From Cohnella fermenti (lineage in GTDB: Bacteria; Bacillota; Bacilli; Paenibacillales; Paenibacillaceae), in contig NZ_SSOB01000066.1 of NCBI RefSeq assembly GCF_004801405.1, positions 1-41,341 on the forward strand: DNA of 41,341 nucleotides. The letters are read 5' to 3'. Positions 33,312 to 41,333 of the stretch are shown here, piece by piece. Within the stretch, counting starts at the first letter, position 1. The number at the start of each line of letters is the position of its first letter. Both the position numbers and the translations under genes were made by a program. The notes under the pieces were generated by a model. The model saw only the letters and a program-made list of their open reading frames with translations. It had not been told where the DNA came from and ran no database searches.

Positions 33312-34228
33312 AACCCGCTCCTCTCTTCTTTCCTGACCATGCGCAAATAGATAACGCCCACGAATAGAAGAATCAGGAACATAATATTGGCGGCTGCGGC
33401 GCCATGACTGAATTTGAACAATTCGAAAGATAATTTGTAAGCGTAAGTGGACATCATTTGCGTGGCGTTTACCGGACCTCCGTGCGTTGCGATGAGCACA
33501 AGCTCGAACACTTTGAAGGTATAGATGAAGCCTAAAACAAGCAGCGAATAGATTGCGGGCCTAAGCAAAGGCAATGTGATCCGAAAAAAACGATTGCAGG
33601 CGTTGGCTCCGTCTATCGACGCGCTCTCGTAAATGTCCTTGGGAATGGTCATGAGACCGGTCGTCAGCAGCATCATATTGAAGGGAATCCCGATCCAGGT
33701 GTTCGCGATAATCAACGTGATCATGGCCGGAATCGGCGCAATGAGCCAATCGATCTGGTCCCTTATTAAGTGCAGGCGGGAAAGCACGTCATTGACGATA
33801 TTTCCGGCGCCGAACATGAATTTGTACATCATAGCCGTTATGGTAGCCGGCAGCAGCCAACTGATCATGACCAAGCCGCGAAGACGCTGCGCGAGCCGGA
33901 ACGGCCTGTTGAACAACATGGCGAACGCCAGTCCGATGATGAATTGCAGAACGATACAGGCTACGGTGTAAATCAAGGTATTAAAGATCGAAGTGACAAG
34001 AACGCTTTCTGCGAACAGATCTTTGTAATTGACGAAGCCGACGAACGGCTGCTCTCCATGCGATACATTCATGACACTCACATCGAGAAATCCGAGACGA
34101 AGGTTATCAATGATGGGATAGGCGACGAAAAACAACATATAAAGCAGAGCGGGCAGAACAAGCAAATAACCCGTCATTTTTTGGCGTCTGTTCAGCAAGG
34201 GTCCACCACCTGTCGATTCTTGATCCAT
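33308..34228 (-). CDS. Carbohydrate ABC transporter permease (MalF type)
   Basis: A 306-residue permease: TGYLLVLPALLYMLFFVAYPI as first helix, FVGFVNYKDLF, and the EAA loop IYESASIDGANACNRFFRITLPLLRP. The annotated ATG at 34228 has no free ribosome site, because a large hairpin (34230-34275) abuts it. An in-frame TTG at 34198 has GGTGGTGG 4 bases upstream and would shorten the protein by 10 residues, removing only a polar leader. Either is possible. It partners the MalG-type protein at 32475. Confidence 0.9.
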   Translation of the reverse strand: MDQESTGGGPLLNRRQKMTGYLLVLPALLYMLFFVAYPIIDNLRLGFLDVSVMNVSHGEQPFVGFVNYKDLFAESVLVTSIFNTLIYTVACIVLQFIIGLAFAMLFNRPFRLAQRLRGLVMISWLLPATITAMMYKFMFGAGNIVNDVLSRLHLIRDQIDWLIAPIPAMITLIIANTWIGIPFNMMLLTTGLMTIPKDIYESASIDGANACNRFFRITLPLLRPAIYSLLVLGFIYTFKVFELVLIATHGGPVNATQMMSTYAYKLSFELFKFSHGAAAANIMFLILLFVGVIYLRMVRKEERSGL

Positions 34229-34229
34229 T

Positions 34230-34275
34230 GCTTCGTATAAGGGGCCGGATGCTTCCCGGCCTTCTTATACGAAGC
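34230..34275 (-). promoter_or_regulatory. Large intercistronic hairpin before the MalF-type gene
   Basis: GCTTCGTATAAG (34230-34241) pairs perfectly with CTTATACGAAGC (34264-34275); an inner stem GGCCGG/CCGGCC (34243-34248, 34256-34261) continues it. It fills the gap between binding-protein stop and permease start and touches the permease ATG. It likely attenuates transcription or translation of the permeases, or protects the upstream message. There is no T-tract. Confidence 0.75.
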
Positions 34276-34301
34276 CTTGCAACAAAACATGGCGAAGTTC
34301 A

Positions 34302-35606
34302 TTATTTGCCCAGAATTTTATCGATCTTGGTTTGCGCTTCTTTGGCGTTATCCTCCGCCGCGCTGCTTCCCAGAATGGACTTCACGAGCGCTTCTGACAG
34401 CGCGTTGGAGATTTCCGGCCATTTGGGATGAGGACCGCGAGGCAACGCGTAATTCATGTTGTCCGCGAATACTTTGAGCTGCGGGTTATCGGACCAATAA
34501 GGGTCCGCCGCGACGTCTTTACGGGCTGGGAAATAGCCGAAGCCTTGTGCGAACGATTTGAGCACTTCCGGCGATTCAACGTACATGGCGAACGAAACGG
34601 CTTCGTCCACGTTTCTGCCGTTTACAATACTCAGGTTCTCACCGCCGAGAACGGAGGCGAATGTTTGATCCTTCGGCACAAGCGCAATGCCGTATTTCAA
34701 GTCGGGAGCGTTCGTCGCGAGCTCCGGCAATTGCCACGGACCGTTGATCATCATCGCGATTTTGCCCGCGGCGAATTGCTTCATGACGTCCGCTTGCGTC
34801 CAGTTGATTACATCTTTGCTCATTGAGCCGTCTTTGGCCAGGTCGGCCAGATAGCCGTACGCTTTAATTCCTTCCGGTCCTCCGACCTTGTCGAAGGCGG
34901 CTCCGGCGGAGAGCAGCCAGGGAAGGAACTGGAAGGTCCCTTCTTCGTTGCCGGGCGCGGCGATACCGATGCCGGTTACTCCATCTTTCGTTAGCGCTTT
35001 CGCGGCTGCACGCAACTCGTCCCACGTCGTCGGAGGCTGCACATTGGCATCCGCAAGCATCTTCTCGTTGTAGAACAAAGCGAGGTTGTTGCTGCCCAGA
35101 GGGATGGCATATTGCTTGCCGTCCAGAATCGTCGACGACCAAGGACCGGGGAAGAACTGGTCTTTATCGGGCCATGCGGCGATTTTGTCGGTAATGTCCG
35201 CGAACAATCCCATGGCGGCATAAGCTGCGGTATCCGGATTGTCGATAACGACGATGTCCGGCAGATCCTCGGCGGCAAGTCCAACGGAAAGGCGTTTCTT
35301 GAAGTCCGCGAACGGGATGAATACCGGTTCGATCTCCACGTTCGGATGCAGCTTCGTATAACCGTCCGTCAAAACTTTGATTTTGTCGAAACGTTCTTTG
35401 CCTTCGAAATAAAACCACATTGTCAGCTTTTTCTTGTCCGCTTCCGTCTCCGAGGACGCCGATTCGGACGGAGATGACGATTCCGGGGCGACCGCCGATG
35501 GAGAAGCGGGCGGAGAAGCGTTCTCTTTATTCTCGCCGGAACCGCATCCGACAAGGCTAAGGATCATAAATACCGCAAGCATCAGGCCGACTACAGACTT
35601 CTTCAT
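34302..35606 (-). CDS. Sugar-binding lipoprotein of an ABC transporter
   Basis: A 434-residue lipoprotein. Signal peptide MKKSVVGLMLAVFMILS ends in the lipobox LVGC (Cys at 21); a Ser/Pro/Glu-rich linker follows. KKLTMWFYFEGKERFDKIKVL, YTKLHPNVEIEPVFIPF and MMINGPWQLPELATNAPDLKYGI are family 1 binding-protein features. GGGGGT stands 7 bases before the ATG. It is separated by 115 bases from the regulator gene upstream, where a weak cre-like word (TGAAAACGCTTCGA, about 35656-35669) is found. It is the ligand-recognition part of the importer completed by the two permeases downstream. Confidence 0.93.
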   Translation of the reverse strand: MKKSVVGLMLAVFMILSLVGCGSGENKENASPPASPSAVAPESSSPSESASSETEADKKKLTMWFYFEGKERFDKIKVLTDGYTKLHPNVEIEPVFIPFADFKKRLSVGLAAEDLPDIVVIDNPDTAAYAAMGLFADITDKIAAWPDKDQFFPGPWSSTILDGKQYAIPLGSNNLALFYNEKMLADANVQPPTTWDELRAAAKALTKDGVTGIGIAAPGNEEGTFQFLPWLLSAGAAFDKVGGPEGIKAYGYLADLAKDGSMSKDVINWTQADVMKQFAAGKIAMMINGPWQLPELATNAPDLKYGIALVPKDQTFASVLGGENLSIVNGRNVDEAVSFAMYVESPEVLKSFAQGFGYFPARKDVAADPYWSDNPQLKVFADNMNYALPRGPHPKWPEISNALSEALVKSILGSSAAEDNAKEAQTKIDKILGK

Positions 35607-35721
35607 TCGTTTACCCCCAAAAGATGGATTGTCGTTGCATCTTAAGATTACACAAATGAAAACGCTTCGAAAATTGCAATATCCTCTGAAAAGTGGAGAT
35701 TCTTCATGTGACTTCCACCGT

Positions 35722-37260
35722 TCATCGGTCGTTTAATTTCTGGAATTCTCCCGGCGTCATGCCGGTTGCTTCCTTGAATACGCGAGAGAAGTATTTGGGA
35801 TCCGGATAGCCGGCCTTCTGCGCGATTTCAAATGTTCTGAGTTCGCTGCCGAGCAGCAGCTCCTTTGCCTTTCTCAGCCTAATATCTCTGATGTACTCGG
35901 AGAACCGCCGACCCACATCTCTTGTGAATTGCCCGCTTAAATAAGCCGTCGTTACGCGAAGATGGTCCGCGATTTCATCCAAAGTAATGCCTTCCGCATA
36001 GCGTTCCTGGATCATTCGAACCGCTTTCTGAATGAGCAGACTGTAGACAGGTTGGCCTTCCGGGCTATTCATACTTGCCAAAGCCGAAGCAATCTCATCC
36101 ATCGCTCTCCCGAATTGCCGGATCGTTCGAATCTCGCGGAGGGAGCGCTGCCATTCGCTCTGCAACGGCTCCGGCAGCATGTAGCCGTGAATGTCTCCAG
36201 CCAGCCTGAGCATGTAGGAAACAAATCGGATGCTATATTCGATCGTCAGAACGGGACCGTACTTCATATCCTTGAAGGCATGCACCCAGTTTTGAAACTG
36301 CCTTTCGATTTCCTGCTTGTTCGCGTTCACGATCGCCCTTAAACAGTTGCTCTCCAGCAGAGCGGGATAAGGAAGCTCTCTCTTCGTCAATCGCTCGGGA
36401 TCCTCGCGCCGGATTGCCCTCCTGTTCCCCAGGATCATCGACCATTTAGCCAACTCAAGCAGTTCCTCGATTGCCTTCTTCAGCTCGGACAGTCGGGATA
36501 CATCGCCAAGGCAGCACTCGACGACGAACCCGGCTTTGGCAATCTCGGGAAGGAGACGCTCATCCGCGAACTTCGCCGGATCGAAGTCCGCATCCGCCGC
36601 TTGAACGATGGAGACTACGATGCTGCGGGATGCCATATCATAAACAAGGCCGATCCCGACGGACCTCCAACTCGATTTCAGCAGCTCTCTCAAGATAGAC
36701 GGCTGTTTGTCGTTGCTACCGTCGTAGCAGCAAATTGCAATGCAGAACGGAATCTCGTCTCTGAAGCCGAACTTGGCCCTTATAAGGGCCTCCTGACGCT
36801 CGGCCTCTTCCCTCGAACAATCCATTAATCTCAGGAAAAGCGAATCAAGGCTGCCCGGTTCATCCGATCCTTCCGGAACGAGAGGGAGCTGCCTCAATTC
36901 TTGCTCCACCTTGTCCAGCGCTTCTTGCAGATCGGGCACGGTAATCGGCTTCTCCAAATAATCGCTGACACTCATCTTCAACGCTTTGTGAGCGTATTCG
37001 AACTCGGAATAGCCGGTAAGAATAATCATCTTGTGCCGGAGTCCTTTATTCTTCAGAGTGCCGAGCATCTCCAGTCCGGACATTCCGGGCATCTTGATAT
37101 CGGTAATAACCAGATCCGGCTTGGTTCGATCGATGACATCGATCCCGTCCAGCCCATTATCCGCTTCTCCGACGACTTCGTACCTTGAGCCTAATTTACC
37201 GATGATTCGGACCAATCCTTCTCTTGCATTGTGCTCGTCTTCCACCACGACGATCCTCAT
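35722..37260 (-). CDS. Response regulator with AraC-type DNA-binding domain (YesN-like)
   Basis: A 512-residue regulator. The receiver has VVEDEHNAREGLVRI, phospho-acceptor in PDLVITDIKMPGMSGLEM (about residue 55), LTGYSEFEYAHKAL and EKPI. A long middle segment precedes the AraC domain at about 405-505: RYAEGITLDEIADHLRVTTAYLSGQFTRDVGRRFSEYI and RTFEIAQKAGYPDPKYFSRVFKEATGMTPGEFQ. ATG 37260 overlaps the kinase stop; GTG 37263 is an alternative one codon earlier. GAGGGGG precedes both. It probably activates the downstream binding-protein, permease and glycosidase genes. Confidence 0.93.
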   Translation of the reverse strand: MRIVVVEDEHNAREGLVRIIGKLGSRYEVVGEADNGLDGIDVIDRTKPDLVITDIKMPGMSGLEMLGTLKNKGLRHKMIILTGYSEFEYAHKALKMSVSDYLEKPITVPDLQEALDKVEQELRQLPLVPEGSDEPGSLDSLFLRLMDCSREEAERQEALIRAKFGFRDEIPFCIAICCYDGSNDKQPSILRELLKSSWRSVGIGLVYDMASRSIVVSIVQAADADFDPAKFADERLLPEIAKAGFVVECCLGDVSRLSELKKAIEELLELAKWSMILGNRRAIRREDPERLTKRELPYPALLESNCLRAIVNANKQEIERQFQNWVHAFKDMKYGPVLTIEYSIRFVSYMLRLAGDIHGYMLPEPLQSEWQRSLREIRTIRQFGRAMDEIASALASMNSPEGQPVYSLLIQKAVRMIQERYAEGITLDEIADHLRVTTAYLSGQFTRDVGRRFSEYIRDIRLRKAKELLLGSELRTFEIAQKAGYPDPKYFSRVFKEATGMTPGEFQKLNDR

Positions 37261-39038
37261 CACGCCTGTTCCCCCTCGTCAATAGGCAGGACGATCGTAA
37301 CGACCGTTCCTTGGCCCGGTCCGCTTTGAATATCAAGCTCTCCCCTGTTTCCGTAATAGCTATGAAGCCGGTCGGCAACAATGCGGATGCCAAGACCGCT
37401 TCCGGCAGCTTCCGCCCCCTTCGGGCGTCCGGAGAGAAGCTCCTGCCTCCTCTCCTCCGACATCCCAGCACCGTTGTCTTCGATGCGCACCATCAGCAGT
37501 TGATTATCCCGTTTCCTCGCGGAGATACGGAGCACCCCTCCGCTTTTCACCCCGTTGAATCCATGAATGATCGCATTCTCGATGAAAGGCTGCAGCATCA
37601 GCTTATACACCTGGCAATGATAAAGCTGCTCCGGGCACTCCACCTCGCAACGGAAGGAAGAACGAAACCGGTGCTGCTGCAAAAAGACGTAAGAATTCAT
37701 CCAGCGGAGCTCTTCCCGGAGCGAGACGCGTTTGTTGCTATTCTTGACACTGTACCGAAGAATCTGCGCCAGTTCCTTCAGCATTTGACTGATCTGATAG
37801 TCTTCCTTCTCGATGGCCATCCAGTTGATGGAGTCCAGCGTATTGTAAAGAAAATGCGGGTTGAATTGCGCCTCCAAAGCCCGAATTTCGGCTTCGTTTT
37901 GCTTTTCTCCAGCACGCTTGGTTTCAACCATAAGCTCATTGACTTTTTGCATCATTTTGTTAAACCCAAGCGCAATGATCGACAAATCGTCGTGCGTTCG
38001 GGCTTCCACTTGCACGTCGAGCGTCCCGAGTTGCGCAGTCCTCATCGCTTTCAGAATTCTGCGGATAGAACGGGTTAGCCTTCCGGAGAAATAATAGATC
38101 AGAATAAATGACAGAATCGCCGCCGACAAACCGGAATACAGATTGAGACGCTGCATCGCATAGATTTCTTTGAACAGTTGGTTCTGGTCGATCATATTGT
38201 TGATTCTCAGATTGCTAGCCGAGTTGAAATACGTATTGCGGATGGTCGAGCGACCCATGACAGCGGTTACATTTAATCCGATTTGACTTTTGTCCGGCGA
38301 GGAGACAATGGTGTCGCTTGCGTCCGTCAAGAAATTGCGATTGTTCAGACGGGACGTGTCCGAAGCGCCTCCCGCGTCCAAGTTGATCGCTTGAGCAAGA
38401 ACAGATTCATAGACCGTAATAATCGCGACTCCGATCCCGTCCAGACTGGCTCCGTTCAAATCGCTTAACTTGATAGCCATATGGAACACGTATTTCTCCT
38501 TATTGTTGATCGTATCGATTTTCATCGGCGGCGTCAGGACAGCTCCTCCTTTTTTGGCAATCGATTCCCTATAAATAGGAAGCTGATTCAGATCCTTGAC
38601 ATTAGACCACAAATTGTCATAGGGAGACCCCGTTTGTTGGTCATATGCAATAAGCGTATTGTTCGAAGTAAATATGGCTATGCTCCGTATACCGACTTTG
38701 GCGTAGGAGTACCGCGACAAAATGTTGATCAGCTTGCGCCGGCTGAATTCCAGACTGCCCGTCTGCGGATCATTGATTTCTTTTACAAGATTCATCACGT
38801 TGTCGTCGGTGAAAATTTGGAAAAGCAAATCTTCATATGCATGCAGGGAAGTGTCCAGGTTTTTGGACGTTTGCAGCAAGTTCACACGAACCAGATCGTT
38901 CATATTGGTCTTCATAGCCACTGTCGATACGTAATAGGACAGCATCTGAACGGCCAACATCGGAAGCAAGCCGACAAGCAAGAAAGAGACGATTAATTTA
39001 TTTCGCAAGCTGATTCCTCTTTTGGGCGGCATGTCCAT
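37260..39038 (-). CDS. Sensor histidine kinase (YesM-like)
   Basis: A 592-residue kinase. Membrane helices lie at about residues 12-35 and 300-320 (LSAAILSFILIYYFSGRL), enclosing an extracellular sensor domain of the Cache kind. A HAMP linker (IRRILKAMRTAQLGTLDVQV) leads to the phospho-histidine in FNPHFLYNTLDSINWMAIEK (near residue 398). The ATPase has NAIIHGFNGVKSGG, EDNGAGMSEE and GSGLGIRIVADRL. GAAGGAGAA stands 6 bases before the ATG at 39038. It heads the minus-strand operon that ends with the secreted glycosidase, so the sensed ligand is probably an oligosaccharide from that enzyme's substrate. Confidence 0.93.
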   Translation of the reverse strand: MDMPPKRGISLRNKLIVSFLLVGLLPMLAVQMLSYYVSTVAMKTNMNDLVRVNLLQTSKNLDTSLHAYEDLLFQIFTDDNVMNLVKEINDPQTGSLEFSRRKLINILSRYSYAKVGIRSIAIFTSNNTLIAYDQQTGSPYDNLWSNVKDLNQLPIYRESIAKKGGAVLTPPMKIDTINNKEKYVFHMAIKLSDLNGASLDGIGVAIITVYESVLAQAINLDAGGASDTSRLNNRNFLTDASDTIVSSPDKSQIGLNVTAVMGRSTIRNTYFNSASNLRINNMIDQNQLFKEIYAMQRLNLYSGLSAAILSFILIYYFSGRLTRSIRRILKAMRTAQLGTLDVQVEARTHDDLSIIALGFNKMMQKVNELMVETKRAGEKQNEAEIRALEAQFNPHFLYNTLDSINWMAIEKEDYQISQMLKELAQILRYSVKNSNKRVSLREELRWMNSYVFLQQHRFRSSFRCEVECPEQLYHCQVYKLMLQPFIENAIIHGFNGVKSGGVLRISARKRDNQLLMVRIEDNGAGMSEERRQELLSGRPKGAEAAGSGLGIRIVADRLHSYYGNRGELDIQSGPGQGTVVTIVLPIDEGEQA

Positions 39039-39096
39039 GGGAAATTCTCCTTCTTCTTTGGCATCTTAGCTTAATAATAATACTTAAGCACGACCT

Positions 39097-39110
39097 TGAA
39101 AGCGCTCATA
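39097..39110. promoter_or_regulatory. cre-like catabolite-control site
   Basis: TGAAAGCGCTCATA, about 60 bases upstream of the kinase start, resembles the CcpA box (TGAAARCGYTTWCA) with the core AAAGCGCT intact but two mismatches in the right half. On the minus strand TTTCAA next to it followed by TATTAT (about 16-17 bases away) could be the promoter of the operon, so binding there would repress it on preferred sugars. Confidence 0.4.
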
Positions 39111-39154
39111 AGGTGGATTTTTATAATAAAAGTGGAAAATCATCATGCGGTAAA

Positions 39155-39189
39155 ATAAAACAAGAGGCACCTGTCAGGGCAGCCTCTTG
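39155..39189 (-). terminator. Intrinsic terminator after the SDR remnant
   Basis: On the minus strand CAAGAGGC pairs with GCCTCTTG (arms 39161-39168 and 39182-39189) with a partly paired loop, followed by TTTTATTTTA. It lies 24 bases past the remnant's original stop codon and is a typical intrinsic terminator. Confidence 0.8.
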
Positions 39190-39212
39190 CTTCAACCTTT
39201 CATTATTTGCAA

Positions 39213-39742
39213 TTACAGGGTCAAACCGCCATCTCCGCCAGTTCGGTCGGATCGGCGAAGCGCCCTATCCGCATGTTCGGGAACTCCTCCGGAACATAAC
39301 CGGACTCCTGCATCATGGCGGGAACCTCCTGCGTAAGCGCCGTATCGACGCCGCCCGGACAGATCGCGTTCACACGCACGCCTTTCTTGACGTATTCGAT
39401 CGCCGCCGCTTTCGTGACGTTCAGGATGCGATCGAATTCGGAGATGTCCAGGTTCTCCAACAGCGTGAACTTCTGCAGCACGCCGGCATTGTTGAAGAAA
39501 GCATCAATTCGACCATAGGTGTCCATGGCCGCTTTGACGTAACGTTCGACACCCGCTTCCTTCGAGACGTCGGCTTGCACGAAGAGACCTTCGCCGCCTT
39601 GCTCGCGGATGAGGCGGAGCGTTTCTTCACCCGTCGCCGCGTTGAAGTCGACGGCCACAACCTTGAAGCCGGTTTCGGACAGCCTGAGGGAAGCTGCGCG
39701 GCCAATGGCGCTTCCGGCTCCCGTGACGACAGCAACCTGCAC
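39213..39742 (-). pseudogene. Short-chain dehydrogenase remnant with two internal deletions
   Basis: A broken classical SDR gene. The cofactor part is intact (VVTGAGSAIGRAASLRL, QADVSKEAGVERYV, NNAGVLQKFTLLENLD). At about 39417 DRILNV jumps straight to TKAAAIEYVKKGVRVNAICPGGVDT, losing roughly 45-50 residues that would hold the catalytic Ser and YxxxK. The frame then reads ELAEMAV and stops at 39221. In the next frame the same bases give DGGLTL and a stop at 39213-39215, the usual SDR C-terminus, so a second deletion apparently joined ATGGCGGT of AEMAV to that of VDGGL. The start near 39742 is a GTG without a clear ribosome site. No activity is expected. Confidence 0.85.
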
Positions 39743-39787
39743 ACCGACGCCGGCAGTCGATATCGGGCTCTCCGATGCCGGGCTTGC

Positions 39788-40600
39788 TTAAGTCGGGATT
39801 ACTTCGCTTCCAGCGCCTCCCCAATCCGCGAGCAGCGCTGCCAGCGTGTCCGCCGGGATGCCTGCTTGCGGAAGAGCGCCCAGTTGAGTCAGCGTGAAGC
39901 CCTTCGCCATCTCGATCATCGGGTTGGTCGAGATGCCCGGCAGATTCTTCTCCAGCATGGCCTTCGTCATTTCGTTGGCGAGCAGGTCGCCGATTTTGGA
40001 CTCTCCGTTAAATGTCATGCTTGTTCCCTCCGTTAGTTTGGAATTCGCCTGAACGGCAGCATTCAATTGCTGCAACAGCCCGGTGAGATGCTCTTCGGTC
40101 AGTACACCTCCCGTGAATGGAAGCAGCGCGCGAAGCGGCATGTAGCGCATCATCGCCATCATCATGTCCGCGCTCACGGCATCCGATTCGGGTGCGGACG
40201 AAGGCGCCATGCTCTGAAGCTGCGCAAGAATCGGCACGGTGGCCGGGTTGCTCATGAGCTCTCCCAGCGTCGTGTTGCGATGGTAACATGGCACGATCTC
40301 GGTCGTCGAGGTCACTTTAAGCGACGTTGTCAACCGGATATCGCGAGACGAGCTGCCGATGCCGATCTCGAACTCCCCGGTCTCGACGCGCCAATCCTTG
40401 AGCTCGACATCGTAGAACGCGAAGCTTCGTTCATTCAGCTCGAAGCGGACGGTCTTCGTCTCGCCGGGCTGAAGCTCGACCTTGGCAAAGCCTTTTAGCT
40501 CCTTCTCCGGACGAATGACGGACGACTCGACATCCTTCACATAGAGCTGCACAACCTCTTGCCCGACACGCCCTCCCGTATTGGTTACCTGGACACTTGC
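39788..40600 (-). pseudogene. 3' part of a GH3 glycosidase gene
   Basis: Only the C-terminal 270 residues of a family 3 glycosidase remain. The fibronectin-like domain is clear: VQVTNTGGRVGQEVVQLYVKD, RPEKELKGFAKVELQPGETKTVRFEL, FAFYDVELKDWRVETGEFEIGIGSSSRDIRL. A Met- and Leu-rich extension follows, then TLTQLGALPQAG near the end. Catalytic domains are missing: homology begins abruptly near 40600, where an oppositely oriented AraC remnant begins. The open frame runs on to 40774 but those first residues are the antisense of that remnant. The equivalent domain in the intact GH3 at 8586-11042 is similar but clearly diverged, so this came from a different GH3 gene. Confidence 0.87.
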
Positions 40601-40603
40601 AAG

Positions 40604-40755
40604 ACCCGTATGGAACGAGCGGCTCATCTTCTTAGAGATACAGAGCTTAAGATCGCGGAGATCAGCGGTCAGCTCGGCTTCCTGGCTCCGCCGCACTTCA
40701 TCAAAATCTTCAAAAGCATCATGGGTGTACTCCTCAGGAGTTTCGTAATAAGTAA
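40604..40755 (+). pseudogene. 3' end of an AraC-family regulator gene, frameshifted
   Basis: The plus strand encodes RMERAAHLLRDTELKIAEIS, GQLGFLAPPHFIKIFKSIMG, the second HTH of an AraC regulator. After MGV the frame leaves the family pattern, but restoring one base after GGTGT gives TPQEFRNK and a stop at 40753-40755, the usual AraC end. So a one-base deletion lies near 40726-40729. The 5' part, including the first HTH, is absent. It abuts the GH3 remnant head to head, and marks a rearrangement point. Confidence 0.82.
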
Positions 40756-40799
40756 TGAACAGGACCAGGCTCATTCGCGCGATGGTCTGATCCTGATGT

Positions 40800-40944
40800 T
40801 GGGTTAATAACCTTCTCGTTATTGATCAACTCACTGTCACGAACATTTATTAATACGTGTTCGAAATGTGTATATACATGTAAATTATCGATTAAAATAA
40901 AGACTTTCTCCTGATTCTCCAGAATATACACATGTATATAAATC
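40800..40944. other. AT-rich non-coding gap with inverted repeat
   Basis: Base composition changes sharply here to AT-rich. TATATACATGT (40871-40881) and ACATGTATATA (40930-40940) are 11-base inverted repeats 48 bases apart. A short minus-strand frame (starting at 40931, AT-rich codons for about 42 residues) runs into the AraC remnant and cannot be called a gene. Confidence 0.55.
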
Positions 40945-41253
40945 CTATTCTAATAAATTATTTATCAGTCCCTTTATTTTAGTGATTCTATTTAACGCTA
41001 AGTCACCAAGTGTTGCAGCCCATATATAACCGGACTCATTTGGACTGTTTTCTTTAAATTGTTCAGTCCTATTACGCATTGATAAAATAACATTTTCAAA
41101 AGAATCCAACTCATTAATTAATTCAGTCGGTATGAGATTATTTCTGCTAATTCCAGTTATTAACCTATCGATATTAAACTCATCAAGGTCTATTAATTCG
41201 GTATTTATATCTTCACTGGACAGTGAAAAGTTCTCCAAAGAAAAATAACCCAA
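40945..41253 (-). CDS. Short AT-rich hypothetical protein, possibly 5'-truncated
   Basis: A 102-residue acidic frame that I do not recognise (NTELIDLDEFNIDRLITGIS, ELINELDSFENVILSMRNR, YIWAATLGDLALNRITKIKG). It is predicted to be all-helical and soluble. Codon use is AT-rich, unlike the GC-rich genes to its left, which suggests recent acquisition. The only in-frame starts are TTG codons (41253, 41238) without a ribosome site, and a hairpin-forming repeat lies immediately upstream, so the true 5' end may be lost. Small acidic helical proteins include immunity proteins and antitoxins, but nothing here shows such a role. Confidence 0.45.
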   Translation of the reverse strand: MGYFSLENFSLSSEDINTELIDLDEFNIDRLITGISRNNLIPTELINELDSFENVILSMRNRTEQFKENSPNESGYIWAATLGDLALNRITKIKGLINNLLE

Positions 41254-41256
41254 TCT

Positions 41257-41333
41257 AGCGATTTTACGGTATCCTTAAGGTCTCACTCTAAAAGGATAAA
41301 ATCGCTGAAAGGGTTATAGACTGTAGTCTACCC
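41257..41333. repeat. Two hairpins at the right edge, possible mobile-element end
   Basis: AGCGATTTTA (41257-41266) pairs with TAAAATCGCT (41297-41306), with inner arms ATCCTT/AAGGAT. A second hairpin, GGG..TAGACT-GT-AGTCTA..CCC, occupies 41311-41333. The structures sit where AT-rich foreign DNA begins and could be the end of an insertion sequence or MITE that continues beyond the window. No transposase is visible. Confidence 0.45.

Noticed and set aside
30322..33350. Long plus-strand frames (30322-31500, 31501-32241, 32439-33350) opposite the glycosidase and permease genes
   Set aside because: They mirror genes with strong family motifs on the minus strand; their translations are Arg/His-rich and show no known fold.
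35656..35669. A firm CcpA site before the second binding-protein gene
   Set aside because: TGAAAACGCTTCGA has the left half and core of a cre box, but two important mismatches on the right; kept only as a remark.
15108..39038. The absence of ABC ATPase genes as a sign of broken transporters
   Set aside because: CUT1 sugar importers in Firmicutes commonly share a single MsmX-type ATPase encoded elsewhere, so the sets are probably complete.
40601..40774. The first 58 codons of the minus-strand frame as an N-terminus for the GH3 fragment
   Set aside because: They are the antisense of the AraC remnant and have no GH3 similarity; the frame is open by chance.
40734..40931. A 65-codon minus-strand frame as a small gene
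   Set aside because: Its second half runs through the AraC remnant, there is no ribosome site, and only about 42 codons look AT-rich and gene-like.
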